Positions 1 to 10,431 of a stretch of 17,492 bases of DNA are shown here, piece by piece. Numbering within the stretch: the first letter of the stretch is position 1; every line of letters starts with the position of its first letter. Made by a program: the position numbers and the translations under genes. The notes beneath the pieces are model-generated. The model searched no databases, was not told the origin of the DNA, and saw only the letters and a list, made by a program, of their open reading frames with translations. This stretch comes from Monoraphidium neglectum (lineage: Eukaryota > Chlorophyta > Chlorophyceae > Sphaeropleales > Selenastraceae), in assembly GCF_000611645.1 (NCBI RefSeq), contig NW_014012794.1, positions 3,417 through 20,908 of the forward strand. Direction: 5' to 3'.

Positions 1-756
1 CCCCCGCCGCGCGCGCTGCTGCTCCTGCTGCGCTGCCACGTCGCGGCGGCGGGGGCGGCGGCGCCGGCCCCGCCGCGGGACGCAAGGGCGGCGGGCGGGG
101 TGGCGCAGGAGGCGCTAGCGCACCTTGCCTTGTTTGGGCTGCAGCAGACGATCGAGCTCCTTGCGCTGCTGACGGCCGCGCCCGGCGGCCCCTGCGGCGC
201 CGCCGGCGTCTGCGGCGCCGACCTCTCGCGCGCGGCCGCGCAGCAGCTGCGCGCCCGTCTGCCCGCCGCGGCCGGCCCGCAGCTCGCCGCGGCGGTGCGG
301 CTGGGGTGCTCCCTGCGGGCCGGCGGTGGTGGCGGCGAGGGGCTGGCGAGGGCCGCGGCGAAGCTGCTGGTGGGGCGGGCTGCAGAGTGCTCCTCCCAGG
401 ATCTCCTCATTGCAGCTTCCACACTGGCCGGCCCGCCCGCGGACGCCCACGCCGGCGGCTTGCAAGACGTGGCGCCGCTCGTCGACGCGCTTTTGGGCGC
501 CGCCGAGAGGCAGCAGCAGCAGCAGCAGGGCGGCGACCCCGCCCTCGCAGCAGCGCTGCGCGCGCCGCGACGCGCGCTCGCGCCGCTGCTGCTGGCCGGC
601 GGGCCGGGCGCAGGAACGGCGGCGGCTGGCGCGCGTGAGGCGGTGCTGCGGCTGCTGGCAGATGCAGGGGGCGCCCTAAGAGCGGCGGAGGCCGCGGAAT
701 GGCCAACCTTGGAGCTGTCCTCACACTTCGCACAATCGGGCAACGAGCAGCTTTGG

Positions 757-789
<33 letters not shown>

Positions 790-1140
790 AACCTGCATCT
801 GCCACAGCAGCAGCACTGGCCGCAGCAGCAGCTATGGGAGCAGGCAGTGATCCAAGGGATAAACGCACTCCCGTCTGCAGCTCCCCTTGCGGCAGCAGCA
901 GCAACAGCGACGACGCCCGTGGTGGCGGCGGCAGCAGCCGCGATACCAGGGCCCGAGCTCACAGCTGACGCGAGCGGCAGCGGCGGCGATTGCGCCGGCA
1001 GCAGCGAAGGTGCGGGCGTTTACAGCAGCGCGAACGGCAGCAGGGGCGGCGCCGCCATCCTGCGCGTCTCTGGCATCAATGGCACTCGGGTGATTGCGCT
1101 GGGCGCCGAACAGGGGCAGGCCACTGCCGGCGCCCTGTGA
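1..1140 (+). CDS. 3' part of an unrecognised Ala/Gln-rich helical protein (5' end outside the window)
   Basis: Frame 1 is open from the first base to a TGA at 1138-1140, giving about 379 residues with no intron that I can see. The start lies upstream of the window. The first two thirds consist of Ala/Leu-rich segments that look like stacked amphipathic helices (for example LAHLALFGLQQTIELLALLT near base 120 and LLADAGGALRAAEAAEWPTL near 650). This style is common in algal organelle RNA-binding helical-repeat proteins of the OPR or FASTK type, but I see no diagnostic RAP or OPR motif, so that is only a guess. The last third is low complexity: Gln runs from CAG repeats (about 763-790 and nearby), then Ala, Gly and Ser stretches. 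The long uninterrupted frame and algal codon use support real coding; the function is unknown. It converges with the SET gene on the other strand. Confidence 0.6.
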
Positions 1141-1563
1141 TGCATGGCTGTACGCCTTCCGTCCAATCCGACAGCCTGCTGCCGATCATTGTTTTGCTTG
1201 GTCGTTCATTTGCTCACTTCATATTCAATTGCCTTAATTCAAGGTCAGCGCTAGTTGCTGGAAAAAGCAGCCGCGCTGCCCTTGAAACTCAGCTGTGTGT
1301 GCAGACCCCCAAGGCCTGGCGTGGCTGAGCAGTAACTTGCCTTTGAGCTGCCAGCAGCAGAGTTGGGTTGAATTGACACGTGAATCAGGGGCAGGGACAG
1401 GCGCTATGCACTTGAACGCCAAATGATGCCCAATGAACACAGAAGAAGCAATCAATCAATAGGCGCCCGGAGATACCACCACTTAATCTGGACCTTGGCA
1501 CTGTACTCTGTAGCATGTGGCCAGTCACGCCGGGCCGCAGCATCAGCAACCGCCGCCCGGCGG
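1141..1563. other. Convergent 3' intergenic spacer
   Basis: This 423-base gap separates the stop of the upstream plus-strand gene from the stop of the minus-strand SET gene. It is visibly less GC-rich than the coding DNA and should hold both 3' UTRs. I find no TGTAA (the usual green-algal poly(A) signal) on either strand here. The nearest minus-strand copy reads as TTACA at about 1019-1023, inside the plus-strand coding region, so the SET transcript may run antisense into its neighbour. I see no other gene in it. Confidence 0.5.
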
Positions 1564-4140
1564 CTACGCCGCCAGCTGCTCCGTGCACAGCTGGCAGCCG
1601 CACTCGAAGCCGTATGACGTCAGCAGGTGCGCGCGCCGCTCGGCGACGGCCTGGGACGAGTCGGTGTAGGTGATGGCCAGCTGCTCGCCGGGCGCGATGT
1701 CGCGCGCGGCCGTGAAGACCGCCTGCGTGGGAGGAGGTACCGGCGAACCGCGGCGCCGGCAGCGTTGAATCATTCTCGCATGCCAATATCGTGTGACGAG
1801 TTTGATGCCCGTTTCACCCGCAAAACGCCAGGGGAGGCCGTGCACTAGCACAGAGGCAATTGCTCGCTCCAACCGTGCCCCAGCCGCGGGCGGCGCGCAA
1901 GTTTCCCAGCGCGCGTCAGCCGTGCGTGCGCACCCGTCCGTCGTTGCGAGGCCACGCGACGTTGACATTTGGCTCGCACGAGTGGTTGAGCAGCGCCGCG
2001 ACCTGCAGGGGGGGTGGGGTGGGGGGGGGCCGCCGCGGCGCTGCTTACTTCGTTCGCCGGGCAGTTGTACAAGGTGGGCTGTCACGTACCTTGGACTGCA
2101 GAGTTTGCCAGATGTTGACAGCACGCAAGCCAGCAAGCCGACGGGCTGAAAGGTGACTCGTCCATTGATCGACCGCCCAGTCCACCCGCCTGGCGTGCAC
2201 GCCAGCAAACAGTCTCTGACACAAATACGTGCGCGCGCCCGTAACGCACCCCGCGCCGCTCACTCACCAAGTACAGGGCCGAGCCGCTGATGGAGCCGCC
2301 AGCGACGATTGCCGCCCTCGCGGCAGCAGCAAAGTCCTGGGGCGCGGCAGGGCCGGCCGGGCGGCGACGGTGGGACCCGCGCCGCCAACACGCCCAGCAG
2401 GCGGCACAAGTCCAGGAGACACAGTCAGCGAGCAGTGCGCTTCGCAACCCCCACACCCCACGCTCTCATTGCCTGAGGGACGGCAGCTCACTCAGTTACT
2501 TGACCGGCCGGCGGTGCAGCACCACAGTGGCCGGCCCCTCATCCGTCCCCCCCCCCCCCGAAAAGCTCGGGCGCCTCCTCCCCTCCAAGCCGCGCCCTGA
2601 CCCTCCCTCTTTTCCACTCCCCCCGCACCTGGAAGTCGATTGGGAATACGCAGTCCACCCGGAATGTGTTGAGGTGCAGCCGCGCCAGCACGGCCGTGTA
2701 CCTGCGCGCCGCGGTCCCGCGGGTGAGTGGGTCAACAAGGAGGGTCCGGCTGGCGGGCACGTTTAAACGAGCCTGCCACGCTACGACGCTGCGCGTGCGT
2801 GCATGGCCGGCAGCCGGGGGGTGCGACTGGCAACTTGCAGCCGCTGGCGGTGCGGCGGGTGTCACTGACGGCAGCACGGCGACAATAATGATGCAGGTGG
2901 CAGGCTCCAAGGACCGCCACAGGGAGGGCCGGCGTGCGCGACAGCAGCTTCCCCTGCTTTTCTTCCTTGAAGGCACCACGCACCCGGCAAGCGCACCGTA
3001 CCCACCATTCAAGGTCGAGCGCCGCCGCCGCCGCCTCCACAGCGCGGGCCTCGTCGGCGCCCGCGCCGCCTCCGTCAGCTGCCGGCGCCCGCCCTGAGAT
3101 TCCCTTTCTCAGCAGCTCAAACGACTCTTGCCACGGCTGGGGCGGCGGTAGCCCCACGTTGGCGTAGCACAGGAATCCCAGTTCAGCCAGGGGCCCCGGC
3201 GGCGCCGCTTCCTGAATCTGCCACGCTCCCTGAGCCGCACCGATTCCGAGGTCGGGACCCCTGCCGCTGCCGCCGCCGCCGCTGCTGCTGCTGCCGCCAT
3301 CGCCGCCGCTGCTGCTGCTGCTGCCGCCGCCCTCTCGATCGCCGCGCGCCGCCCGCTGCAGCAGCATCAGCGCCAGCCGAGCCGCCAGCAGGGGAAAGCG
3401 CTCGCCGTTGCGGACGCAGTACTCGTCGAGCGCCGACAGGTCCGATCTCAATTCAAATTCGAGGAAGCTTCCGCGTGCTTCTTCCAGGCACGCGGCGCCA
3501 CAGAACTTTGCGCCCAGACGTCCGGCGGGCAGGGACTGGCACAAGCTGGTGCCCGCGTTGCTGCCGTCGCTTCCGCTGGCGTCACTGCTGGCGTCAAGGG
3601 GCAGGGCTGAGAGGCAGTTGTAGCACACCTGGGCCAAATTGGGGGGGGGGGTGTGCAGGCAGCTGCCGCGCATGAGCCTGCGCCGCCTCACCTCCCCAGT
3701 CAAACATACGCTTGGCTGTTGACCCAGCCGCCGTGTGGGGCCCTGAGCACGACTTGCATCGCAAACTGCTGGCTCTTGTGTGTTCAGGGCTGCTCCTGCT
3801 ACCACCCGTTATGTGAAGCAGCGTTGTGGCACGACACGAGAACCCCCATCACCTTGCTCCGGTGCTCTGGGGTCGGCGTGCAGACGAAGGGCCGCTCTGA
3901 TAGGATGAGGTCGCCTTGCGACAGCGCCCTCGTCGCGACCAGCCCGCGGCCGGCGCCGTGGATCAGCGCGGCCTCAAAGGGCGCAGACTCAAAGGCCTGC
4001 TTAACAACATCTGGGATGTAGGTGCTGAAGGGCCGCTGCTGTGGCTTAGCGAGCTGCTTGCCCGTGGCAGCGGCGGCGGCGGCGGCGGCGACAGAGGGGC
4101 ACCGCCGCAGCGCGAGTGCAAGGTGCTGAAGCAGCAGCAT
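1564..4140 (-). CDS. SET-domain protein lysine methyltransferase, ATXR4/SMYD-like, six exons
   Basis: Predicted exons in transcript order are 4140-3853, 3628-3006, 2701-2629, 2336-2268, 2002-1934 and 1722-1564. All phases agree, giving 426 residues. It should transfer methyl groups from S-adenosylmethionine to protein lysines. Residues 1-40 are basic and Ala-rich and end in RPFS, like an organelle transit peptide. Next come the N-terminal SET motif GAGRGLVATRAL, a MYND-like zinc cluster (CYNC at 98-101, later FCGAAC), the catalytic NHSCEPN at 357-363, ITYTD at 391-395 and the post-SET cysteines CGCQLC at 415-420. The order of presequence, split SET, zinc cluster and short post-SET recalls plant ATXR4 (SDG38), which I know as an organelle-directed member; that assignment is inferred. 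Exon 2 carries a Ser/Gly-rich insert (about 3240-3345). Key SET residues are all present, so it is probably active. The start is the first in-frame ATG; the TG|GTGGGT donor at 3006 was chosen by phase. Confidence 0.85.
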
Positions 4141-4331
4141 ATGCCTGGCTGCTCCGGTGGTGAACGTGTTTTGATGCTAATGCGTATCTGAATGCGACCG
4201 ATTTTGATATCAAAATGTCAGCTCAGGGACCGTACTGTATGATCTCGCAATATCTCAAGCTGTGAACCAATTACCGAACCCCAACTCGCTCCCGGTACAA
4301 TATAGTTTGTAGATAAGAAATAGGAAACAGC
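4141..4331. promoter_or_regulatory. Divergent promoter region shared by the SET and P450 genes
   Basis: Only 191 bases separate the two predicted start codons, which face away from each other, so both 5' UTRs and core promoters should lie here. The stretch is markedly more AT-rich than its surroundings, with a perfect palindrome at 4201-4216 and AT-rich runs near 4295-4325. No certain TATA box can be named. A bidirectional promoter is an inference from gene orientation. Confidence 0.5.
4201..4216. repeat. 16-base perfect palindrome in the divergent promoter
   Basis: ATTTTGATATCAAAAT equals its own reverse complement over all 16 bases. It sits about 60 bases upstream of the SET start and 115 bases upstream of the P450 start. 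Its symmetry would suit a dimeric DNA-binding protein serving both genes, but that role is inferred. Confidence 0.85.
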
Positions 4332-6846
4332 ATGCAGGCCCGCCTGATGCCGGGTGGGCGCCAGCCCGGTCGGCGCCATGCGCCCCCACCCAGTGTTCAG
4401 CACGGAGCGGCCCATGCAGTGCGACCCCGCGCCACGCCGGAAGCCGGTGGCGGGGGCGGCGCCAACGCCACGGCCGCTACGCTCCAGTCGCTTCCGCTGC
4501 CGGAGGGCTCAATGGGCCTGCCGGTCGTCGGCGAGACTCTTGCCCTGTTGAAAGACGGTGAGCGGCGCCTTGCATGACCCGGCGTGAAGCTGCACGCATA
4601 CGTGCCTGGTTGGGCATTCCTCCGCCGCCGCGGCTGTCGCCGCCACAGATCTTGAAGAGAGCAACGATCCGGCGGCTCGCAGGATGGCCCGCACTCACGA
4701 GCAGCGCGCGTGTATTGTTATCGCAGGCAACTCGTTCGGCGCGGAGCGCACCCAAAAATACGGGCCCCTCTGGAAAACCAATATCCTCGGGGGTGAGCCG
4801 GCCGCACAGTCTGATCAGAACGCGCCGCCCCCGCACGCCAGCCGTAGCACCCATCCCAGCGGCGGCAGGACGGAGGGCCAATAGGAGAACGCAGGCAGGA
4901 CGGCCCGCCGATGGCAAGCGTCACTGCAGGCAGGACGGAAGTCGCACGCCCAGTGTTTCTGAATGGAGCTCGACCCCGCTCCACGGCGTGGCCAACAGAG
5001 GTTCGACAAACATACGAAAGCGCGCGCGCGCCCTGCCACACCGCGACCTGCGACCTGTGATGCGTAATCCAGGCCCCACAGTCATGGTGTATGACGACAA
5101 GGACGTCCGCTCAGTCCTTGCCTCGGACGGCCGGCTGGTCGAGTCATGGTGGCCGGCCGGCACCGCCGCCCTCGTCGGCCCCTCCTCCCTGAACGTGCTG
5201 CCGCAGCCGCGCCAGGCCCAGGTAAAGGCGCCGTTCTTGCGGGCCCTCGGCGAGCGCGCCATCGCGGCGCGCGCGCGGGCGGTCGCGCGCGCGATGGACG
5301 CCGTGCTCGCCGCGTGGGCGGACGCGCAGGCGGCGGCGGCACCGGGGGCCGGGGGCGGCGGGCCCGGCCCGGCGGCGGCGGCCGTGCTGGGCGGCGTCGC
5401 TGCATCCAAGCAGGCGCTGCCGCTGTGCGACCTGCTGGCTAGCGCAACTTTCAACGCTGCCCTGTTCGGCGCCGCCGCCTCCGACGACGCCAGCGAGGCG
5501 AGCGCCGCCGCCGCGCCCCCCTCCGCCGCCGCCGCCGCGGCGCCGCAACTGCCCGCGCCGGAGGCGGCGGCGTTCCTGTCTGAGTGCCTCGAGCGCGGCC
5601 GGCTGGCGGCGGATCTGGCCGGCGGCTTCCTGCCGCCGATGATCGACCTGCCGTTCACCGCTTACAGCAGGGCGCTGCGCGCGCGGCGGGCGCTGCTGTC
5701 CAAGTATGCGTCGGAGCTCGCCGCGGCGCGCGCACGCAGGAGCGGCGGCGGCGGCGGCGGCGGGGCCGGGGCGGGCGGCGCGGCGGACGCGTTGGTGCGG
5801 GCGGCGGAGGGGGCGGGCGTGTCAGATGGGGAGCTCCTTGATGGGCTGGTGGCGTGCCTGTTTGGGAACGTGGGGGCCGGGCCCACGTTTGTGAAACTGT
5901 TCCAACACCTGGAGCCGACAGGCTCGGACGGCGGCGGCGGCGGCGGCGGGTGGTGGGCGGCGCTGCGGGACGAGCAGCGGCGCGTCGTCGCGGCGCGCGG
6001 CGCGGCGCTGGGCGCCGCGGCGCTGGAGGGCATGCCGGTCACGGAGGCGGTGGCGCGGGAGGCGCTGCGGATCACGCCGGTGGTGCCGGCGATCTTCCGG
6101 CTGTGAGCGGCGGCCGGGCGCGGGGCGGGGCGGCGCGGCGGGCTTTGTTGCTGGCCAGCCGGCTCACTAGGCCTCACCGGTTTCCGCGTGTCTGGGCAGT
6201 GGCTGCGGTCCCTGCGTCTGCTCGGGTGCTGCCCTTGAGCGGCAGGCTGGCCCCGCCGCCTCCCGCGCGCATGTCGCTAGCTGATCCCAAATGTGCAAAA
6301 CTGGGCGTCCCCTGCTGCTCTCAACTTTCAAATTTTTGAACGCCGCACCCATGCAGGGCAACCCAGGACTTTGAGCTGAGGGGCCGCCGCATACCCAAGG
6401 GCTGGCGCGTGTGGTGCCACACAGGCAGCGGTGTCCTCAAATACAACGCGGACGAGTTCGATCCATCCAGGTGGCTCCGAGGTGACGCGGCGGCCGCCGA
6501 CTCGCCAGCGCCGGATGGCGGCGGCGGCGGCGGCGGGTGCCCGATGGCCGCGGCGGCTGCGGCGGCTGCAGGGGACGAGGGCGCCGGCTCGCCGTTCGGC
6601 CAGGGGGCGCGCGCGTGCGTCGGGCGCCCGCTGATGCTGCTGCAGCTGAAGCTTCTGCTGGCGCTGCTGGCGCGGCGTTACACCTGGCGGTTTGAGGGCG
6701 GTTCGGCGGGGCCGGCGGAGCCGTGGGTGGTGGTGCCGGCGCCGCGGCCGGAGATGGGGCTGGCCGGGTTTGTGCTGGAGCGCGCGGCAGAGGCTGATGC
6801 GATCCCCATAGATTTGAGTGGTGGTGATGAGGACGTCGGGCTGTAA
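4332..6846 (+). CDS. Cytochrome P450, CYP85-clan-like, four exons
   Basis: Predicted exons are 4332-4557, 4727-4792, 5073-6102 and 6357-6846, phases agreeing, for 603 residues. It is a heme-thiolate enzyme, presumably a monooxygenase; the substrate cannot be read. Landmarks in order: Pro/Gly-rich lead LPLPEGSMGLPVVGETLALL, typical of the CYP26/CYP120/CYP85 group; KYGPLWKTNILG in exon 2; I-helix region FGNVGAGPT (361-369); K-helix EALR (427-430); FDPSRW; and heme loop FGQGARACVG (521-530) with ligand Cys528. The I-helix lacks the usual acidic-Thr pair. Five Ala/Gly-rich inserts, coded by GCG/GGC repeats, enlarge it beyond the usual 450-500 residues. The N-terminus (residues 1-45) has Arg residues but no clear hydrophobic anchor, so plastid targeting is possible but unproven. 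The start is the first in-frame ATG after the divergent promoter. TGTAA overlaps the stop codon at 6842-6846. Confidence 0.88.
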
Positions 6847-9599
6847 CAAGGCCGCTGGATTTGCATGTGCACGGGGCAGTGGCCGCCGTCTCGGGGTGGT
6901 TGCGCAAAGCGCGAGCAGCAAACAGCTGGGGGCCGTGCCAGTGTCGCAATCCCGCGCCCGGCCGCGCTAGACAGCAGTCTGCGGCGGTGGTGTCGCCTCT
7001 TGCACGGGTTGCAACGCTCAGAGCCTTCCGGCAAGCCAAACGAGCCAGCGCACTCCCCTGGAAGACTCTGGAACAGCTCTGGAAGCCGGACCCGCGGCGA
7101 AGCTGGCAGGCGTGCGGGCGCGAACAGCACGCTACAAATGCGCGCGCGCCCTGTGCTTCTTCATACTTACCTGACCCGAGTGTGGTGGTGATCATGCAGG
7201 CCACCCGCTCGTCGCAGGCTGCCCACCTTGCACGTCGTGGGTGCCTGTGGCGGGAGGCTCCTACGGGGGTGCTCCAGGGTTGAATTTCTGGCAGGCTGAG
7301 GCCAGCGCTTGCGCTCCTCGGCTCCTCCAAACTCCCCGTGTTCAACGCACGTGGGCTCCTGCAGGATCATCAGCATGCGGGCTCGGGCCAAGCAGGTGGG
7401 ACGGTAGAGAGAGCACACGCTCAGGGCAGATCGCTGCGCGCACCCAGGCCATACTTGATGCCGCAGCGAATCACCGGCAACCTCAAGAAGCATACGCGGA
7501 TCCTGTGATTGAGATAGGGTCACGAGAGGTCATGCAGCTTTGGACTGAGCCAGGCCCGGCCGCCAGATCACGCTGCCGTTGCGGTCCGTGGCTTTACGCG
7601 ATGCCCCAGCGCTCAGATGGCTCGTGCACACATCCTCTATGCCGCCAGCTAGCCCGTGAATGCTGCCCCACCCCGGATCCGAGTGTTCGCACCCTCATCA
7701 GCAACAGCACGAGCAGCATGGAGCGGCGGCAGCAGCATGCGCAGATTGCTGTCAAGTGCTGCCTGATGCACCCATAGCACTGTCATAGTCAGGCATGACC
7801 ACTACCTCATCATTTACAGCAGATCAAAGCGATCCTGTGCTGTCCAGCATGTCAGCAATCAGCGCGGAGGCCGTTGCACACCGCCAATCCCGCCCACCAC
7901 AGTCAGTCAGCTACTTCGCAGCAGTGTGCGATCACCGCCCTAATTGATGCGTTGTCTGTTGATCGCACCGTACTCCGGTGACTGTCCCGCCCGTGTTCAG
8001 CCACATGCAACTGGAGTCTGCCAACGTACAGCCGGCAGCATTCAACAGAAGCCAGGTCTTGACGTTCAAAGCGCAGCTGAGTCCCACACATTTCACAATC
8101 AGTTCCTCTGTTTGCAGCATAAACAACACCGTACGCACCTCCGTAGGCAACAGGACCAGCGGCGCTGGCGACTCGGGTGGTTTGCATTGGCACAGCCCGA
8201 CCGCGATCATCATGGCAAAGTGGCCCGTCGCACAAGCAAGTTGTGCCGTAGGTCAACGCCCAGCTGCGTTTATCGCATGCAGCTCGTGTAGTGGAATGGC
8301 GCCGCGCACCATTCACAGCTGCATGACCGGCCGTGACTTCCCGCGCAGCACCTCTCGTGGCACCAGCTGCATGCGCGGGCCGGCGTGCGAGGGCATGCCG
8401 TAAGTGAAGCGGGACGACGGATCACTCTACGCCGGCGGCGGCAGCAGCAGGGCGTGTGAGGCCGCGTCACTTGGGTTGCTGCACAAGCTGCCGGGCAACC
8501 ACCTCCCATTTCACTTGAAACTTCAGCCCGAGGATTGTTGCAGCAGCGCGTGCTTGCACCCGCTCTGATAAGTACGCCTACAGTGCACCATCCACCCTGC
8601 AAGCTGCTCCCAGCAGCCTGATATGTCCCCCGTGTGGTTCAACAGTATTTGCATGGGCGCAGCGCGGCGCACGCACAACAGCCCTCGGCCATGTGTTGTC
8701 AGGCACCCTTCTTCAGCCAGATTGTACTGATTTCCCTGTATAGCTATTGCTGAAGTATTTTGCGTAGTTGAGATGAGACGACTTCTAGGCCGCGCCAACA
8801 GCTGGTGGTGTCGTGCATGCCGGCTGACCGCGAACAAACCAGAGGGCACCCACACACCCTATTATTTGCTTGATACTATAGATCTAATGAAAGTATACCT
8901 CAACTACCTTGGGGTCGTCGACGGCCGTCACTGCCTCACCGGCAGGAGTGGAAAGTGTGAGGTACTTCAGCAGCAGAGTGCTCAACGAGTGGGGTTTCCC
9001 TGCGCGTATCCGTTCCACAAGAACTCGTTGATACAGTAGATAAAAAGCCTCTTTTGAATAAAGACAGTTAAAAGCCTCTTTTAACTGTCTGCAGTAATTT
9101 TTCACACGAGCTGTGGAAGCTGCAGCTCTCATCCTGCAGTGCCTCCTGGCTGGGGCTGCGCGGGTAACACGGCAAATCGATTACACATTGTCCGCACTTT
9201 GAGCGACCTGGTGCGCTGGGCACCCCGCCACCAAAATCAGACCGGCTCAGACATACATCACCTTGTCAGGTTGCTATGAGGTTGCGTTGAAAAGCTGGTG
9301 CCCGGGATTGCCCGTGGTCACTGCTACATGGTTGACTCACGGTCAGTGGCTGCGGTTGACATCTTGTCTCAGCGCAGCAACAGGCCAAGGTCGCTTGCAC
9401 GTGCATCCCTGAACTCAGCATACGGTATCACATGTGAAGGCAATGCGCAGACGGGCCAGAATCACCCATCACGCATGCGCGGAAGCCCGTTGAGGAATAA
9501 TTTTTCGATCGCGTGACGCCTACCCGGGCTTGGAGGGACCTGGATCCAGCCGGCAACCTGCCCAGGCCGCAGGGTTTGGTCTGAGCAAGCAGGCTGAGC
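6847..9599. other. Long spacer with no supported gene
   Basis: These 2.75 kb are visibly less GC-rich than the neighbouring exons. Open frames are short, have mixed composition and no motif that I recognise, and none chains into a multi-exon model with agreeing phases. The first part should hold the 3' end of the P450 transcript and the last part the promoter of the next gene. The only clear structure is the hairpin near 9062. A strong-looking donor, GTAAGT, occurs at 8400-8405, so an undetected small or non-coding spliced transcript cannot be excluded. Confidence 0.4.
9043..9090. repeat. Direct repeat overlapping a perfect 13-bp hairpin
   Basis: The 13-mer AAAAGCCTCTTTT occurs at 9043-9055 and again at 9070-9082. 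The second copy is the core of a longer perfect inverted repeat: arm 9062-9074 (AGACAGTTAAAAG), loop CCT at 9075-9077 and arm 9078-9090. The first copy alone can form only the 5-bp core stem. I do not recognise it as a known element. It could be a terminator-like or 3'-UTR hairpin, or a mobile-element scar. Confidence 0.85.
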
Positions 9600-10350
9600 A
9601 TGGAGGGAGGGGATGGAGCTGCGCCACCCATCACGGTGCGTAGCGGCCCCGCCAGCCAGCGGGACACTAACAGGAAGAGAAGCAAGCTACTCAGCACCCT
9701 AGGTGAACCAACCTGGACGGCATTGGGGTGTCCGTCGAGATGAGCAGGGCAACCTGTATACCGCCCACACATCACAGCTGTCGCCCTTGTTGCACCTCTT
9801 CACATGGGCCGTGCGTGCATGCACCCACCTCCCAGATGACCCCCTTGCCGTCCATCCGCGCCCCGCTTCCCTCATCCCCCTTCGCACCACCTTGCCGCAC
9901 CCTCCGCCCCTATCCCCTATCCCCATGCCCCAAGCCTCGCGCCCGCAACCTCATGCTACGCCTCCCTAATGCATCTATCGCAGATCACGCCCAGGCAGGT
10001 CTGCTTGCAGTCCAGCAGCAGATGGGCAACGAGAGGCGCCGGCAGGCACGCGCTCAGGCCCACCACCGCATCATCGGCCGCCTGTGCTCCCTCACCAACG
10101 CGCTTGCGGCCGCCGGCCTCGACACGGGCGACGGAGATCCGGCACGCAACGGCGAGCGGCAGGAGGGCGCGAGTTCGCTGGAGGCGATTTTCGGGCGCCT
10201 GATGAGTCTGCAGCTGACGAGATGCGGCGGCTCGGGCGGGGGCGCGCTGCCAGGGGACGACCAGAACGGGGGCGAGGGACAGCCCCGCTTGTGCGCGTGC
10301 CCGTGTGGCACCAGTGGGCAGGACAGCCTCGGCGGCCCGCCTGGAGAGCG

Positions 10351-10431
<81 letters not shown>

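Noticed and set aside
407..904. Long open frames on the minus strand and in other plus frames across 1-1140
   Set aside because: They are Arg/Pro/Ala-rich shadows expected opposite GC-rich coding DNA; the frame open throughout from base 1 has the better composition.
4921..6177. Minus-strand open frames opposite the P450 exon 3
   Set aside because: They have Arg/Ser/Pro-rich shadow composition and no motif; the plus strand carries clear P450 motifs.
7903..8405. Open frames on both strands at 7903-8403 followed by a GTAAGT donor
   Set aside because: No recognisable motif, no matching acceptor or start with an agreeing phase, and composition unlike the neighbouring coding exons; kept only as a note.
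8884..9132. 82-residue minus-strand frame containing tyrosine- and leucine-rich sequence
   Set aside because: It runs across the perfect hairpin, is short, lacks algal codon bias and matches no family that I know.
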